A DNA stretch of 62,753 nucleotides from Paenibacillus flagellatus (GCF_003217775.1 NZ_QJVJ01000022.1:1-62753), one strand, 5' to 3'; shown: positions 18,988 to 30,190, numbered from the stretch's first letter. Notes: a model not told the origin generated them from the sequence alone. Program-made: numbers and translations.

Positions 18988-19530
18988 TTATTTCACGAAC
19001 GGCATCCCGAGTTGTTCCAACAGCTCGCGGGATTCTTCGTCCGTTTTGGCAGTCGTTACGATGACGATATCCATACCGCGCACTTTATCGACTTTGTCGT
19101 ATTCGATCTCCGGGAAGATCAGCTGTTCCTTGATACCGAGCGTATAGTTGCCGCGTCCGTCGAAAGCTTTGTTCGATACGCCGCGGAAGTCGCGTACGCG
19201 AGGCAGCGCGATGTTGAACAGCTTGTCGAGGAAGTAGTACATCCGGTCGCCGCGCAGCGTTACTTTAACCCCGATCGGCATGTTTTCGCGGAGCTTGAAG
19301 CCGGCGATCGATTTTTTCGCACGAGTCACGACCGGCTTTTGACCGGCGATGATCTGCATGTCGTTCACGGCCGTATCGATGACTTTGGAGTTGCCTACCG
19401 CGTCGCCGACACCCATGTTGATAACGACTTTCTCGATTTTCGGAACTTGCATCACGGTCGTATAGTTAAACTTCTGCATCAGAGCAGGAGTAACTTCGTT
19501 CAGAAAACGGTCTTTCAATCTGGTTGCCAT
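18988..19530 (-). CDS. rplE: 50S ribosomal protein L5
   Basis: A 180-residue protein with the L5 signature ([19 protein letters not shown]) and [16 protein letters not shown]5 binds 5S rRNA and contacts S13 and the P-site tRNA. It follows rplX with a 31-base gap and GGAGGT. Confidence 0.98.
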   Translation of the reverse strand: MATRLKDRFLNEVTPALMQKFNYTTVMQVPKIEKVVINMGVGDAVGNSKVIDTAVNDMQIIAGQKPVVTRAKKSIAGFKLRENMPIGVKVTLRGDRMYYFLDKLFNIALPRVRDFRGVSNKAFDGRGNYTLGIKEQLIFPEIEYDKVDKVRGMDIVIVTTAKTDEESRELLEQLGMPFVK

Positions 19531-19561
19531 TAAGGATGGACCTCCTTTCTAAGCCAAATGA

Positions 19562-19915
19562 TTAGTCGATCGCTTCGCCCGATTTTTTCGCGATGCGCAC
19601 TTTCGTACCGTTATCCAGCACTTTGTAGCCTACGCGAGTCGGTTGACCGCTCTTCGGGTCGATCAGCATGACGTTCGAAACGTGAATCGGCGCTTCTTGG
19701 TTCAAGATGCCGCCTTGCGGGTTTTGCTGATTCGGCTTTTGGTGCTTCTTCACCATGTTCACGCCTTCGACGAGAACGCGATTCTCGCGAGGGTAAGCGG
19801 CGATGACGCGACCTTTTTTGCCTTTATCTTTGCCGGTAATGACCATTACCGTGTCGTCTTTTTTTACATGAAGCTTGTTGTTGTGGGACTCCAACAGCTT
19901 TTTCGTTTTCGGCAT
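19562..19915 (-). CDS. rplX: 50S ribosomal protein L24
   Basis: A 117-residue KOW protein ([20 protein letters not shown] core, then [20 protein letters not shown]). L24 is an early assembly initiator of the large subunit. It has a short N-terminal extension ([13 protein letters not shown]) relative to the shortest homologues. Confidence 0.98.
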   Translation of the reverse strand: MPKTKKLLESHNNKLHVKKDDTVMVITGKDKGKKGRVIAAYPRENRVLVEGVNMVKKHQKPNQQNPQGGILNQEAPIHVSNVMLIDPKSGQPTRVGYKVLDNGTKVRIAKKSGEAID

Positions 19916-19954
19916 TCGTTACACCTCCCAGACTGACCCCGTAAGAAGCTCGTA

Positions 19955-20323
19955 TTAGATAACTTCCGGAGCCAAGGATACGATTTTCATAAAGTCTTTA
20001 TCGCGAAGCTCGCGGGCGACCGGGCCGAAAATACGCGTTCCGCGCGGGCTCTTGTCGTCCTTCACGATAACCGCCGCGTTCTCGTCAAACCGGATATAGG
20101 AACCGTCCTTACGACGGGTAGAGCGCTTCGTGCGTACGATAACCGCTTTGACTACGTCGCCTTTCTTGACAACGCCGCCTGGTGTTGCTTCTTTCACAGA
20201 GCAAATGATCAAATCCCCGATAGCGCCAACGCGTCGGCCGGTACCGCCAAGGACACGGATGCACATCAGTTGCTTGGCTCCGGAGTTGTCCGCGGACACC
20301 AATCGTGTAAATGGTTGGATCAT
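19955..20323 (-). CDS. rplN: 50S ribosomal protein L14
   Basis: A 122-residue protein starting [20 protein letters not shown] and carrying [18 protein letters not shown] and [14 protein letters not shown], all L14 signatures. L14 forms intersubunit bridge contacts and is the docking site of ribosome silencing factor RsfS. The ATG at 20323 follows GGAGGG. Confidence 0.98.
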   Translation of the reverse strand: MIQPFTRLVSADNSGAKQLMCIRVLGGTGRRVGAIGDLIICSVKEATPGGVVKKGDVVKAVIVRTKRSTRRKDGSYIRFDENAAVIVKDDKSPRGTRIFGPVARELRDKDFMKIVSLAPEVI

Positions 20324-20361
20324 TTGTAAGCCCTCCTTTCAAGTGTGTGCTGCTGACCGAA

Positions 20362-20625
20362 TTATACGATAACCGCTTTTTCGACGACTTCCACGAGCCG
20401 GAACCGTTTGTCTTTCGACAGCGGGCGGGTCTCCATGATTTTGACCGTATCGCCAATTTTGGCTTCGTTGTTCTCGTCGTGCGCTTTGAACTTCTTCGTA
20501 TATTTGATGCGTTTATGGTACAAGCTGTGCTTCTTGTAAGTCTCGACGGCGACGACGATCGTTTTGTCCATCTTGTCGCTCACGACTTTACCGATTTGCA
20601 CTTTGCGTTCGTTGCGTTGTTCCAT
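20362..20625 (-). CDS. rpsQ: 30S ribosomal protein S17
   Basis: An 87-residue OB-fold protein ([20 protein letters not shown]; the [20 protein letters not shown] signature). S17 is a primary 16S rRNA binder. It lies 24 bases after rpmC with AGGAGGG. Confidence 0.98.
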   Translation of the reverse strand: MEQRNERKVQIGKVVSDKMDKTIVVAVETYKKHSLYHKRIKYTKKFKAHDENNEAKIGDTVKIMETRPLSKDKRFRLVEVVEKAVIV

Positions 20626-20649
20626 CGAATGCCCTCCTCTCTAAATTCG

Positions 20650-20850
20650 TCAGCTAATGCCGAGTTCTCTTTCGCGCAAAATGGTCTTCGCACGGGCGAT
20701 CTCTTTGCGAAGCTCACGAAGTCGAATCGGATTGTCCAGTTGGCCCGTCGCCAATTGGAAACGGAGGTTGAACAGCTCTTCTTTGAAACCGGACACTTTT
20801 TGCTCGATTTCAGCAGTGGTCAAGTTGCGAAATTCACTGGCTTTCATTTG
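20650..20850 (-). CDS. rpmC: 50S ribosomal protein L29
   Basis: A 66-residue helical hairpin protein, [17 protein letters not shown] at its start and [20 protein letters not shown] in the core. The ATG at 20850 gives the usual length; a GTG at 20859 is also possible. The start lies inside the rplP reading frame (17-base overlap), so translation is probably coupled. L29 sits at the nascent chain exit. Confidence 0.95.
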   Translation of the reverse strand, partial: QMKASEFRNLTTAEIEQKVSGFKEELFNLRFQLATGQLDNPIRLRELRKEIARAKTILRERELGIS

Positions 20851-21271
20851 CTTCACCACCCACTTCTTCTCTCTTCACGAACTTCGTTTTGATCGGGAGC
20901 TTGTGGGACGCAAGACGCATAGCTTCGCGCGCGATTTCTTCGCTCACCCCGGCCAGCTCGAACAAAATTTTGCCGGGCTTCACAACCGCTACCCATTTCT
21001 CCACGTTACCTTTACCGCTACCCATCCGAACCTCGAGAGGCTTTTGCGTGATCGGCTTGGAAGGGAAAATTTTAATCCACACTTTACCGCCCCGCTTGAT
21101 ATAACGGGTCATCGCGATACGTGCCGCCTCGATTTGGCGGTTCGTAATCCAAGCCGGCTCAAGCGCCTGCAAACCGTATTCGCCGAAGGCTACGTCCGTG
21201 CCGCCCTTCGCGCGGCCTTTCATCTTACCGCGCTGCTCTTTGCGGTGCTTGACGCGTTTAGGCAACAACAT
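20834..21271 (-). CDS. rplP: 50S ribosomal protein L16
   Basis: A 145-residue protein starting [15 protein letters not shown], with [19 protein letters not shown] and [21 protein letters not shown]16 organises the A-site region of the 50S subunit. It begins two bases after the rpsC stop and overlaps rpmC at its 3' end. Confidence 0.98.
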   Translation of the reverse strand: MLLPKRVKHRKEQRGKMKGRAKGGTDVAFGEYGLQALEPAWITNRQIEAARIAMTRYIKRGGKVWIKIFPSKPITQKPLEVRMGSGKGNVEKWVAVVKPGKILFELAGVSEEIAREAMRLASHKLPIKTKFVKREEVGGEANESQ

Positions 21272-21273
21272 GA

Positions 21274-21936
21274 TCAGTTTCCTCCTTCCTGAACGTCCTT
21301 TTTCTTCGCTGCCGGAAGAACTTCGCCGCGATAGATCCAGACTTTAACGCCGATCCGTCCGTATGTCGTATGAGCTTCCGCCGTACCGTAGTCGATATCT
21401 GCGCGAAGCGTATGAAGCGGAACCGTTCCTTCGCTGTAGCTTTCGCTCCGTGCGATTTCCGCGCCGCCGAGACGACCGCTCACGCCGGTTTTGATCCCTT
21501 TTGCGCCGGCTCTCATCGTCCGTTGAATCGCTTGTTTCATCGCGCGGCGGAACGAAATGCGGCGTTCCAGCTGCTGAGCGATGCTTTCGGCGACCAGGAT
21601 CGCGTCGAGCTCGGGGTTTTTGATTTCCGCAATGTTGATATGGACTTTTTTGCCCGACATTTTGGAAATGTAGTTGCGGATCACTTCCACTTCAGCGCCG
21701 CCCTTGCCGATAACCATGCCGGGCTTGGCCGTATGAATCGTAACGTTGACGCGGTTGGCCGCACGCTCGATGTCGATATGGGAAACAGCCGAGTCCTTCA
21801 GCTTGTTTTTCAAATATTCGCGGATTTTGACGTCTTCCATGAGAAGCGTACCGAATTCTTTATCGGCGTACCATTTGGACTCCCAGTCCCGGATAACGCC
21901 AATTCTCAGTCCGACTGGACTTACCTTTTGACCCAC
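21274..21936 (-). CDS. rpsC: 30S ribosomal protein S3
   Basis: A 220-residue protein starting [20 protein letters not shown], with a KH domain ([17 protein letters not shown]) and the C-terminal signature [15 protein letters not shown]3 lines the mRNA entry tunnel and contributes to mRNA unwinding. It follows rplV by 13 bases. Confidence 0.98.
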   Translation of the reverse strand: MGQKVSPVGLRIGVIRDWESKWYADKEFGTLLMEDVKIREYLKNKLKDSAVSHIDIERAANRVNVTIHTAKPGMVIGKGGAEVEVIRNYISKMSGKKVHINIAEIKNPELDAILVAESIAQQLERRISFRRAMKQAIQRTMRAGAKGIKTGVSGRLGGAEIARSESYSEGTVPLHTLRADIDYGTAEAHTTYGRIGVKVWIYRGEVLPAAKKKDVQEGGN

Positions 21937-21949
21937 ACGTTATCCCTCC

Positions 21950-22282
21950 TTATTTTTCAGATACCACCAAGGTGATGTGGCTGGTGCGTTTCAAGATTTT
22001 GAATGCGCGACCTTGGGAACGCGGACGGATCCGCTTCAAAGTCGGCCCTTGATTGACGTAAGCTTCCGACACGACCAATTTGTTCGCGTCGAGCGAATGG
22101 TTGTGCTCGGCGTTTGCGATAGCCGAATTCAGCAGCTTTTCCACGACCGGCGAAGCGGAGCGCGGCGTGTTGCGCAGAATGGCGATTGCGTCTCCCACTT
22201 GTTTGCCCCGGATCAAGTCGATTACGAGCCGAACTTTACGAGGAGCGATGCGAATGTGGTTCGCATGTGCCTTTGCTTGCAT
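21950..22282 (-). CDS. rplV: 50S ribosomal protein L22
   Basis: A 110-residue protein ([20 protein letters not shown] start) with the long hairpin that reaches the exit tunnel ([20 protein letters not shown]). Changes in that loop confer macrolide resistance in other bacteria; this one looks like wild type. GGAGGTA precedes the start. Confidence 0.98.
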   Translation of the reverse strand: MQAKAHANHIRIAPRKVRLVIDLIRGKQVGDAIAILRNTPRSASPVVEKLLNSAIANAEHNHSLDANKLVVSEAYVNQGPTLKRIRPRSQGRAFKILKRTSHITLVVSEK

Positions 22283-22319
22283 GGGGTGTACCTCCTCTCA
22301 AACATACGTGATTCTAAGA

Positions 22320-22592
22320 TTAGCGCTTGCCCGTTTTCTTGTCGTCGTCGTGACCTTTATACGTACGAGTCGGCGCGAATTCGCCCAACTTGTGTCCGAC
22401 CATGTCTTCCGTTACATAGACCGGAACGTGCTTTCTGCCGTCGTATACGGCGAAGGTGTGTCCGACGAACTGAGGGAAAATCGTCGAGCGGCGGGACCAG
22501 GTTTTGATTACCGTTTTCTTCTGTCCCAATGCTTCGACTTTTTTCATCAAGTGATCGTCCACAAAAGGTCCTTTTTTCAAACTGCGGCCCAT
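22320..22592 (-). CDS. rpsS: 30S ribosomal protein S19
   Basis: A 90-residue protein starting [18 protein letters not shown], with [20 protein letters not shown] and [17 protein letters not shown]19 forms a complex with S13 in the 30S head. It lies between rplB and rplV in the standard S10 order. Confidence 0.98.
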   Translation of the reverse strand: MGRSLKKGPFVDDHLMKKVEALGQKKTVIKTWSRRSTIFPQFVGHTFAVYDGRKHVPVYVTEDMVGHKLGEFAPTRTYKGHDDDKKTGKR

Positions 22593-22632
22593 TCGTAAAT
22601 CCTCCTTTCATCCAACCTTCTCGGTGCCGCTC

Positions 22633-23463
22633 TTACTTCGTGCGGCGACGGACGATGTATTGGTTGGACGCTTTTTTCTTCTTGCGCGTTTTGTATCCGA
22701 GCGTAGGCTTGCCCCATGGCGACATCGGCGATTTGCGTCCGATCGGAGCGCGGCCTTCGCCACCGCCGTGCGGGTGGTCTACCGGGTTCATGACGACCCC
22801 GCGGACTACCGGGCGTTTGCCCAACCAGCGGTTACGGCCGGCTTTACCGATGTTGATCAGCTCGTGGTCTTCGTTGCCTACGGAACCGATCGTCGCGCGG
22901 CATACGCGAAGAATGCGGCGCATTTCGCCCGAGGACAGACGAACCGTTACGTAGTCGCCTTCTTTACCGAGCAATTGAGCTTCCGTACCGGCTGCGCGAA
23001 CCAACTGGCCGCCTTTGCCCGGCTTCAGCTCGATGTTGTGGATAACGGAACCGACCGGGATGTTCTCCAGCGGAAGCGCGTTGCCGATACGAATGTCTGC
23101 GTTCGGACCCGAATGGATCGTGTCGCCGACCTTCAAGCCTTTCGGCGCGAGGATGTAACGCTTTTCGCCGTCCGCATAATGGATCAGCGCGATGTTCGCC
23201 GTACGGTTCGGATCGTACTCGATAGTTGCAACGCGGCCCGGAACGCCGTCCTTGTTGCGCTTGAAGTCGATGATCCGGTACTTGCGCTTATGTCCGCCGC
23301 CTTGGTGACGAACCGTAATTTTACCTTGGTTGTTGCGGCCTGCTTTGACGTGCAGCGGAGCCAGCAACGATTTCTCCGGTTGCGAAGCGGTAATCTCCGC
23401 GAACGCATTGACCGTCATTTGCCGTTTCGACGGCGATGTCGGTTTAAACGATTTGATTGGCAC
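22633..23463 (-). CDS. rplB: 50S ribosomal protein L2
   Basis: A 276-residue protein. The C-terminal domain has the [20 protein letters not shown] signature with the His important for peptidyl transfer; the N-terminal part has [21 protein letters not shown]2 is essential for subunit joining. The gene is followed by rpsS with a 40-base gap. Confidence 0.98.
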   Translation of the reverse strand: MPIKSFKPTSPSKRQMTVNAFAEITASQPEKSLLAPLHVKAGRNNQGKITVRHQGGGHKRKYRIIDFKRNKDGVPGRVATIEYDPNRTANIALIHYADGEKRYILAPKGLKVGDTIHSGPNADIRIGNALPLENIPVGSVIHNIELKPGKGGQLVRAAGTEAQLLGKEGDYVTVRLSSGEMRRILRVCRATIGSVGNEDHELINIGKAGRNRWLGKRPVVRGVVMNPVDHPHGGGEGRAPIGRKSPMSPWGKPTLGYKTRKKKKASNQYIVRRRTK

Positions 23464-23489
23464 TTTGTTTCCCTCCTTGCCCCGTTAAA

Positions 23490-23780
23490 TTAAACCGTCT
23501 CGAAAAATTCCAACGGCTTGCTGTCTTTGCTCAGCGTCACGAACGCTTTTTTCCATTCGGACGTATATCCGGAGTAACGGCCGTAACGCTTCGGTTTGGC
23601 CGGAACGATCATCGTGTTCACTTTGTCGACTTTCGTCTTGAAAATTTCTTGAACCGCCAACTTGATCTCGGTCTTGTTCGCGCGCTTGTCGACCTCGAAC
23701 ACGTACGTGTTGGCACCCATCAAGTCGCTGGATTTCTCAGAAATGATCGGGCGCTTGATAATATCGCGTGGGTTCTTCAT
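23490..23780 (-). CDS. rplW: 50S ribosomal protein L23
   Basis: A 96-residue protein ([19 protein letters not shown] start; [20 protein letters not shown] core). L23 is the dock for SRP and trigger factor at the exit tunnel. Its ATG shares one base with the rplD stop (TAATG), so the two are translationally coupled. Confidence 0.98.
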   Translation of the reverse strand: MKNPRDIIKRPIISEKSSDLMGANTYVFEVDKRANKTEIKLAVQEIFKTKVDKVNTMIVPAKPKRYGRYSGYTSEWKKAFVTLSKDSKPLEFFETV

Positions 23781-24403
23781 TACGCAAGCACCTCCTCTAC
23801 TTTCTGAACTGCTTCCTTCGTGATGATCAGCTTGTCGTGCGCGAGCACGTCAAGTACGTTGATTCCTTCGGCGGAAACGAATTTCACGCCCGGAATGTTC
23901 CGCGTCGACAACGCGACGTTATCGTCATAGCTTCCCGTTACGACGAGAGCTTTGCGCTCTACTTTCAAGTTGCCCAGGATTGCGGCAAACTCTTTCGTTT
24001 TCGGTTGGCTGAGAGCCAATTGATCCAGTACGATAATTTCGCTATCGATCACTTTCGACGAAAGCGCCGATTTGATCGCAAGACGACGAACTTTTTTCGG
24101 CAGCTTGAAGCCATAGCTGCGAGGAGTCGGTCCGAATACGACGCCGCCGCCCTTCCATTGCGGAGAACGGATGCTGCCTTGACGAGCGCGGCCCGTACCT
24201 TTTTGTTTCCAAGGCTTGCGGCCGCCGCCGCGAACTTCCGAACGGCCTTTCGTTTTGTGCGTGCCGAGACGCTGAGACGCTTGCTGAAGGACGACTGCGG
24301 AATGAACGACGTGCTTGTTCGGCTCGATCCCGAATACCGCGTCCGCCAGTTCGACTTCGCCTACTTGCGCTCCGCTCACGTTATACAGTGCTACTTTTGG
24401 CAT
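23780..24403 (-). CDS. rplD: 50S ribosomal protein L4
   Basis: A 207-residue protein with the L4 tunnel loop ([35 protein letters not shown]). In enterobacteria L4 represses its own operon; this is not shown for Bacillales. It ends in a one-base overlap with rplW and begins 24 bases after rplC. Confidence 0.98.
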   Translation of the reverse strand: MPKVALYNVSGAQVGEVELADAVFGIEPNKHVVHSAVVLQQASQRLGTHKTKGRSEVRGGGRKPWKQKGTGRARQGSIRSPQWKGGGVVFGPTPRSYGFKLPKKVRRLAIKSALSSKVIDSEIIVLDQLALSQPKTKEFAAILGNLKVERKALVVTGSYDDNVALSTRNIPGVKFVSAEGINVLDVLAHDKLIITKEAVQKVEEVLA

Positions 24404-24427
24404 GGGTGTTCCTCCTTTCTCGCTACC

Positions 24428-25054
24428 TTATTGCTTTACGGTCGACTTGACGCTGACGTAGCTGTTTTTCGGTCCCGGAATGGAGCCTTTCACCAGAAGT
24501 ACGTTGCGTTCGGAATCGACTTTCACGATTTGCAATTTTTGAATCGTAACCGTTTCGTTGCCGAGACGGCCTGCGTTCTTTTTGCCTTTCGGCACTTTGT
24601 TACTCGTACGGATGACGGCGAGAGAGCCGGCACCGCGATGATATTTCGAGCCGTGAGACATCGGTCCGCGGGAATAGCCCCAACGTTTGATCGCACCGGC
24701 CGTACCTTTACCTTTGGAAGTACCCGTTACGTCAACATATTCGCCTTCGGCGAAGAGATCGGCTTTCAACTCTTGGCCCACTTCGAACTCGCCAAGGTTC
24801 ACTCCGCGAATCTCTTTAATGTAGCGCTTAGGTGCGGCATTGGCTTTTTTCGCATGGCCAATCGCAGGTTTGGTTGCGTTCTTTTCTTTCTTGTCGTCGA
24901 AGCCGATTTGGATCGCTTCGTACCCATCGTTTTCCTGGTCCTTCTTTTGAAGAACGACGCAAGGTCCCGCCTGAATAACCGTTACCGGAACTACGGTACC
25001 GTCAGCGGCAAACACCTGAGTCATACCCAGTTTTTTTCCTAAGATACCTTTCAT
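24428..25054 (-). CDS. rplC: 50S ribosomal protein L3
   Basis: A 208-residue protein starting [20 protein letters not shown], with the extension ([20 protein letters not shown]) that approaches the peptidyl transferase centre. L3 and L24 start 50S assembly. An AGAGGTG lies upstream of the ATG. Confidence 0.98.
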   Translation of the reverse strand: MKGILGKKLGMTQVFAADGTVVPVTVIQAGPCVVLQKKDQENDGYEAIQIGFDDKKEKNATKPAIGHAKKANAAPKRYIKEIRGVNLGEFEVGQELKADLFAEGEYVDVTGTSKGKGTAGAIKRWGYSRGPMSHGSKYHRGAGSLAVIRTSNKVPKGKKNAGRLGNETVTIQKLQIVKVDSERNVLLVKGSIPGPKNSYVSVKSTVKQ

Positions 25055-25085
25055 GTTGACACCTCTTTTCTTTTACGTATGCGTA

Positions 25086-25525
<440 letters not shown>

Positions 25526-25531
25526 TTCAAT

Positions 25532-25560
25532 ATTGTACAACAAATAAGGAAGGAAAGCAA
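25532..25560 (-). promoter_or_regulatory. promoter of the S10-spc-alpha cluster
   Basis: The minus strand reads TTGCTT (25560-25555), a 17-base spacer, then TACAAT (25537-25532), preceded by an AT-rich stretch that could act as an UP element. It is the only strong promoter seen before a run of 29 ribosomal and associated genes. Confidence 0.8.
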
Positions 25561-25606
25561 GAACATATCGCTATATTAACGTAACATGTTTAATTTGAAA
25601 CTTTTT

Positions 25607-25786
25607 TCACAAAAATAAGTCGTCTATTCTGGGTAACAAATAATAAGTCAGGGAATAAGCAACAAACGATACTATTAGTGCGATCACAATGGAGTACGCT
25701 TTATACTTTGACGATAGGGAGTAAGTAGTAATGGAGGAGGTGATAAACGCTACAAAAAATAAAATAAATGAAGGCAATGTCATCAT
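25607..25786 (-). CDS. 59-residue predicted membrane protein, unknown function
   Basis: A short reading frame with a good ribosome binding site (TAGGAGTG about 8 bases before the first of two adjacent ATG codons at 25786). The product starts MMTLPSFILFFVAFITSSI and has two hydrophobic helices (about residues 4-20 and 31-51) joined by a short basic loop (SSKYKAYS), ending LPRIDDLFL. A TATAAT box lies at 25825-25830 with a weak -35. Codon use is AT-rich and unlike the ribosomal genes. I do not recognise the family. It could be an immunity-type or small regulatory membrane protein, but nothing proves either. Confidence 0.6.
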   Translation of the reverse strand: MMTLPSFILFFVAFITSSITTYSLSSKYKAYSIVIALIVSFVAYSLTYYLLPRIDDLFL

Positions 25787-25938
25787 ATTTTTTCCACTCC
25801 TATCATTTTCTTCGCAACCATTTCATTATACAACCCGCCGCGCCACTTTACGTATCTAAACTTTCGAGATATGTTTAATTGCTGTTTCGGCATTTTATTG
25901 AGTGACTTACCTCTTAATTATTGCCATACATTTTAAAA

Positions 25939-25970
25939 TATAATAAGAGAGGTTCCCCTCTCTTATTATA
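25939..25970 (-). terminator. perfect hairpin terminator after the 191-codon ORF
   Basis: A 14-bp perfect stem (TATAATAAGAGAGG / CCTCTCTTATTATA) with a 4-base loop, 20 bases after the ORF stop at 25991. On the minus strand it is followed by TTTTAAAAT, a weak T-run. It shows that the ORF upstream is, or was, a transcription unit of its own. Confidence 0.75.
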
Positions 25971-25990
25971 CGTGCTATTTTCATTACATC

Positions 25991-26566
25991 TTAAGGAGTC
26001 CAATAGGTAGGCGCATCGCTTGTGGCTGTAAATACACTTGGAGAGCTTGACCAACTTAAGGATATTCCCCATGGCTGGATTGCAACTCCAGATAAAGTCC
26101 CATTTGTCCACGAATGATCAAATTGCGGCTTTATTTCATATGTTTCTCCAACCTCTGTTACTCTAAAATAAGTCGCTAACACACCGTCATCCCAGTTATA
26201 GTCAAGGCCATCCTGTGGAAATGAGGCTCCCCGATATGTTATTGTATCTTGTCCTACAAACGATACTCCCTGAGCGGTTGAAGCTGAAGGCTGCGTTTTC
26301 GTTTCTGTTATCGAATCATTGGCATTCCAGAGCCGCAAATAATGGGACCCAACATTTCTCAATTTACTCACATCGCTGTTAGTAAAATAAAGACCAAATT
26401 GATCGAATGCACCGATATCATCTGTCTTATACATGAGATCGCAACACCACCATTCTTTGTCTTGCCTCCAATACTTTTTCCCGCTGGAGTCAACTTTCCA
26501 AGCGAATGCCGTATCTATCCTCCAAGCACCTGTTTGGGTATCCCATGATATAGATGGTCGTGTCAC
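25991..26566 (-). CDS. unrecognised Trp-rich protein, possibly with a damaged 5' end
   Basis: A 191-codon open frame from a GTG at 26566, rich in Trp, Asp, Ser and Thr, with alternating beta-like stretches (SISWDTQTGAWRIDTAFAWK; GLDYNWDDGVLATYFRV), like an exported beta protein. I do not recognise the family. The GTG has no ribosome binding site. A strong one (AAAGGAGGAG, near 26650) and a promoter-like TTGAAA/TATAAT lie upstream, but the codons after it (read FKKLGSAKN, then a stop) are in another frame or blocked by TGA, as if a signal peptide region had been broken. Lower GC than its neighbours suggests transfer. It may be a pseudogene. Confidence 0.5.
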   Translation of the reverse strand: MTRPSISWDTQTGAWRIDTAFAWKVDSSGKKYWRQDKEWWCCDLMYKTDDIGAFDQFGLYFTNSDVSKLRNVGSHYLRLWNANDSITETKTQPSASTAQGVSFVGQDTITYRGASFPQDGLDYNWDDGVLATYFRVTEVGETYEIKPQFDHSWTNGTLSGVAIQPWGISLSWSSSPSVFTATSDAPTYWTP

Positions 26567-26779
26567 GACAACGTTTTCAGGTTGTGTGTACTCAACACAG
26601 AGATGTCACAAACACTTAATTCTTGGCACTTCCAAGCTTTTTGAACTTGTCTCCTCCTTTCGCCTGTACATATTATATAATAAACCCAAATTTTTCAAAT
26701 AGTTATATTTACTATTTTGTAATTATTAAATTTATCTTGGTATTCAGTATTTCCGGAACATGCAAAACCACAAAAAGAA

Positions 26780-26806
26780 GGTCCCCGGCGTGTTCCGCCG
26801 AGGACC
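26780..26806 (-). terminator. terminator after tuf (end of str operon)
   Basis: On the minus strand GGTCCTCGGCG-GAACA-CGCCGGGGACC forms an 11-bp stem with one mismatch, followed by TTCTTTTTG. It lies about 50 bases after the tuf stop. Confidence 0.88.
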
Positions 26807-26853
26807 GTTTCTTCTATTATAATGTAGCTTCGCGAGCGAAGGCTCGCATCCGC

Positions 26854-28044
26854 TTACTTCGTGATCGTTACAACCGCGCCGGATCCTACGGTCCGTCCGC
26901 CTTCGCGGATCGAGAAGCGAGTTCCTTCTTCGATAGCGATCGGAGCGATCAGCTCAACCGTAACGGTGATGTTGTCGCCCGGCATAACCATTTCCGTACC
27001 TTCCGGCAGGTTGATGATGCCCGTAACGTCAGTCGTCCGGAAGTAGAACTGCGGACGGTAGCCCGTGAAGAAAGGCTTATGACGGCCGCCTTCTTCTTTG
27101 GTCAGGACGTATACTTGAGCGGAGAAGTTCGTGTGCGGTTTAACCGAACCCGGCTTCGCCAAAACTTGGCCGCGCTCGATGTCTTTACGGTCAACGCCGC
27201 GGAGCAATGCGCCGATGTTGTCGCCCGCTTGTGCGGAGTCGAGCAGCTTACGGAACATTTCAACGCCCGTAACGACCGATTTGCGAGTTTCTTCGGCCAG
27301 ACCGATGATTTCGATCTCGTCGCCGACTTTAACCGTACCGCGCTCTACGCGACCCGTAGCAACCGTACCGCGGCCCGTGATCGTGAACACGTCCTCGACA
27401 GGCATAAGGAACGGCTTGTCGGTGTCACGTTGCGGAGTCGGGATGTACGTGTCGATTTGCTCGAACAGCTCGACGATCTTGTCGGCCCAAGGACCGTTCG
27501 GATCTTCGAGAGCCGGACGTGCAGCGCCGCGGATGATCGGCGTGTCGTCGCCCGGAAATTCGTATTCGTTGAGCAGGTCGCGAACTTCCATTTCAACGAG
27601 CTCGAGCAGCTCTTCGTCTTCAACCATGTCGCATTTGTTCAAGAATACGACGATGTAAGGAACGCCTACGTTACGGGAGAGCAGGATGTGCTCGCGCGTT
27701 TGCGGCATAGGACCGTCAGCAGCGGATACGACGAGGATCGCGCCGTCCATTTGAGCTGCGCCGGTGATCATGTTTTTAACGTAGTCGGCGTGTCCCGGGC
27801 AGTCTACGTGAGCGTAGTGGCGGTTCGGCGTTTCGTATTCGACGTGAGCCGTCGAAATCGTAATGCCGCGCTCGCGCTCTTCCGGAGCTTTGTCGATTTG
27901 GTCGAACGCTACGGCGTTACCACCGTATTTTTTCGCCAAAACGGTCGTGATGGCCGCCGTCAAAGTCGTTTTACCGTGGTCGACGTGACCGATGGTACCG
28001 ATGTTAACGTGCGGCTTGTTGCGTTCAAATTTCGCTTTTGCCAT
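26854..28044 (-). CDS. tuf: translation elongation factor Tu
   Basis: A 396-residue GTPase delivering aminoacyl-tRNA to the ribosome. The G motifs are GHVDHGKT (residues 19-26), DCPGHADY (81-88) and NKCD (136-139); domains 2 and 3 follow with the conserved [13 protein letters not shown] and [13 protein letters not shown] segments. It lies 33 bases after fusA and is the last gene of the str operon. Confidence 0.99.
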   Translation of the reverse strand: MAKAKFERNKPHVNIGTIGHVDHGKTTLTAAITTVLAKKYGGNAVAFDQIDKAPEERERGITISTAHVEYETPNRHYAHVDCPGHADYVKNMITGAAQMDGAILVVSAADGPMPQTREHILLSRNVGVPYIVVFLNKCDMVEDEELLELVEMEVRDLLNEYEFPGDDTPIIRGAARPALEDPNGPWADKIVELFEQIDTYIPTPQRDTDKPFLMPVEDVFTITGRGTVATGRVERGTVKVGDEIEIIGLAEETRKSVVTGVEMFRKLLDSAQAGDNIGALLRGVDRKDIERGQVLAKPGSVKPHTNFSAQVYVLTKEEGGRHKPFFTGYRPQFYFRTTDVTGIINLPEGTEMVMPGDNITVTVELIAPIAIEEGTRFSIREGGRTVGSGAVVTITK

Positions 28045-28077
28045 GACAACAATTCCTCCTTAAATAAGAGATTATGA

Positions 28078-30153
28078 TTATGCGCCCTTGTTCTTTGCAA
28101 TAATTTCTTCTGCAATGCTCTTAGGCACTTCTTCATAATGGGAAATTTCCATCGAGTAAACGCCGCGACCTTGCGTACGCGAACGAAGCGTCGTGGAATA
28201 GCCGAACATCTCGGCGAGCGGTACTTTCGCACGGATGATTTGAGCGCCTGCGCGGGAATCCATACCTTCGATACGGCCGCGGCGGGAGTTCAAGTCGCCC
28301 ATGACGTCGCCCATATACTCGTCCGGAACGGTAACTTCCACTTTCATGATCGGCTCGAGAATAGCCGGGTTACACTTGTCCTTCGCCGCTTTAAGCGCCA
28401 TCGAACCCGCGATTTTAAACGCCATTTCACTGGAGTCGACATCGTGGTACGATCCGTCTACGATCGTAGCTTTCAGGTCCACGAGCGGATATCCGGCGAG
28501 AACGCCGTTTTTCATCGATTCTTCGATACCGGCTTGAACGGCAGGGATGTACTCTCTCGGTACTACGCCGCCGACGATTTTGTTCTCGAACTGGAAGCCC
28601 GTTCCCGGTTCGAGCGGCTCGAACTCGATCCATACGTGACCGTATTGACCGCGGCCGCCGGACTGGCGCACGAATTTCCCTTCGACTTTCGCCGGGGAGC
28701 GGAACGTTTCGCGATAAGCGACTTGCGGCTTACCGACGTTCGTTTCGACTTTAAACTCGCGAAGCATGCGGTCGACGATAATTTCCAAGTGGAGCTCGCC
28801 CATACCTTGGATAATCGTTTGGCCCGTTTCTTCGTCGGTGTAGTAACGGAAAGTCGGATCTTCTTCCGCCAATTTGGAGAGGGCGACGCCCATCTTGTCT
28901 TGGTCGGCTTTCGTTTTCGGTTCGACGGCGATGTCGATAACCGGATCCGGGAAGTTCATCGACTCCAGAATAACCGGATGCTTCTCGTCGCACAGCGTGT
29001 CGCCGGTGATCGTATCCTTCAAGCCTACGGCAGCCGCGATGTCGCCAGCGTATACTTCGCTGATTTCTTGACGGCTGTTCGCATGCATTTGGAGAATACG
29101 GCCGATACGCTCGCGCTTGCCCTTCGTCGCATTCAGTACGTACGAGCCGGACTGAAGTACGCCGGAGTAAACGCGGAAGAACGTCAGCTTACCGACATAC
29201 GGGTCCGTTGCAATTTTGAACGCCAAAGCCGAGAACGGCTCCGTGTCGCTCGATTTGCGGCTGACTTCCGTACCGTCTTCAAGCGTACCGCGGATATCCG
29301 GTACGTCGATCGGAGCCGGCAAGTAGTCGATGACGGCGTCCAGCATGAGCTGAACCCCTTTATTCTTATAAGACGAACCGCAAATGACCGGGAAGATTTT
29401 CACTTCGCACACGCCTTTGCGCAGAGCGGCTTTGATTTCCGGAATGGAGATTTCTTCTCCTTCCAAATACTTCATCGTCAGCTCTTCGTCCAGTTCCGCT
29501 ACTTTCTCGATCAGCTCGGTGCGGAGCTCCGCAACCTTCGCTTGGAACTCGGCCGGAACTTCGACTTTCTCGATGTCCTTGCCGAGGTCGTCCTTGTAGA
29601 TGTACGCCACTTGCTCGACCAGGTCGATGATGCCTTTGAAATCGGCTTCGGCGCCGATCGGCAGCTGAATGGCGACTGCGTTTGCTTTCAACCGATCGCG
29701 CATTTGGTCAATAACGCCAAGGAAGTCGGCGCCGATGATGTCCATCTTATTGACGTACGCGATCCGCGGAACGCCGTAGCGATCCGCTTGTCTCCAGACG
29801 GTTTCCGATTGCGGCTCAACGCCTTCTTTCGCGCTGAATACGCCAACCGCTCCGTCAAGAACACGCAGGGAACGTTCGACTTCGACCGTGAAGTCTACGT
29901 GTCCTGGCGTATCGATAATGTTGACCCGGTGGTTGTTCCACTGGCAAGTCGTAGCGGCGGACGTAATCGTGATTCCGCGCTCCTGCTCTTGCTCCATCCA
30001 GTCCATCGTCGCCGCACCTTCGTGCACTTCGCCGATTTTGTGGGTACGGCCTGTGTAAAACAGAATCCGTTCGGTCGTGGTCGTTTTGCCGGCATCGATA
30101 TGCGCCATAATCCCGATGTTGCGTGTCTTTTCCAAGGAGAACTCTCTTGCCAT
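28078..30153 (-). CDS. fusA: translation elongation factor G
   Basis: A 691-residue translocase GTPase of normal length. The G domain has [13 protein letters not shown] (residues 17-29), DTPGHVDF and NKMD; domain IV and V segments include [18 protein letters not shown] and [17 protein letters not shown]. The ATG at 30153 is chosen ([20 protein letters not shown]); the frame extends to 30207 without support. A perfect hairpin lies just upstream, between rpsG and fusA. Confidence 0.98.
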   Translation of the reverse strand: MAREFSLEKTRNIGIMAHIDAGKTTTTERILFYTGRTHKIGEVHEGAATMDWMEQEQERGITITSAATTCQWNNHRVNIIDTPGHVDFTVEVERSLRVLDGAVGVFSAKEGVEPQSETVWRQADRYGVPRIAYVNKMDIIGADFLGVIDQMRDRLKANAVAIQLPIGAEADFKGIIDLVEQVAYIYKDDLGKDIEKVEVPAEFQAKVAELRTELIEKVAELDEELTMKYLEGEEISIPEIKAALRKGVCEVKIFPVICGSSYKNKGVQLMLDAVIDYLPAPIDVPDIRGTLEDGTEVSRKSSDTEPFSALAFKIATDPYVGKLTFFRVYSGVLQSGSYVLNATKGKRERIGRILQMHANSRQEISEVYAGDIAAAVGLKDTITGDTLCDEKHPVILESMNFPDPVIDIAVEPKTKADQDKMGVALSKLAEEDPTFRYYTDEETGQTIIQGMGELHLEIIVDRMLREFKVETNVGKPQVAYRETFRSPAKVEGKFVRQSGGRGQYGHVWIEFEPLEPGTGFQFENKIVGGVVPREYIPAVQAGIEESMKNGVLAGYPLVDLKATIVDGSYHDVDSSEMAFKIAGSMALKAAKDKCNPAILEPIMKVEVTVPDEYMGDVMGDLNSRRGRIEGMDSRAGAQIIRAKVPLAEMFGYSTTLRSRTQGRGVYSMEISHYEEVPKSIAEEIIAKNKGA

Positions 30154-30190
30154 ACGACCGTCTCCTTTCGAGCTGTCTGTGTGGGTTATG

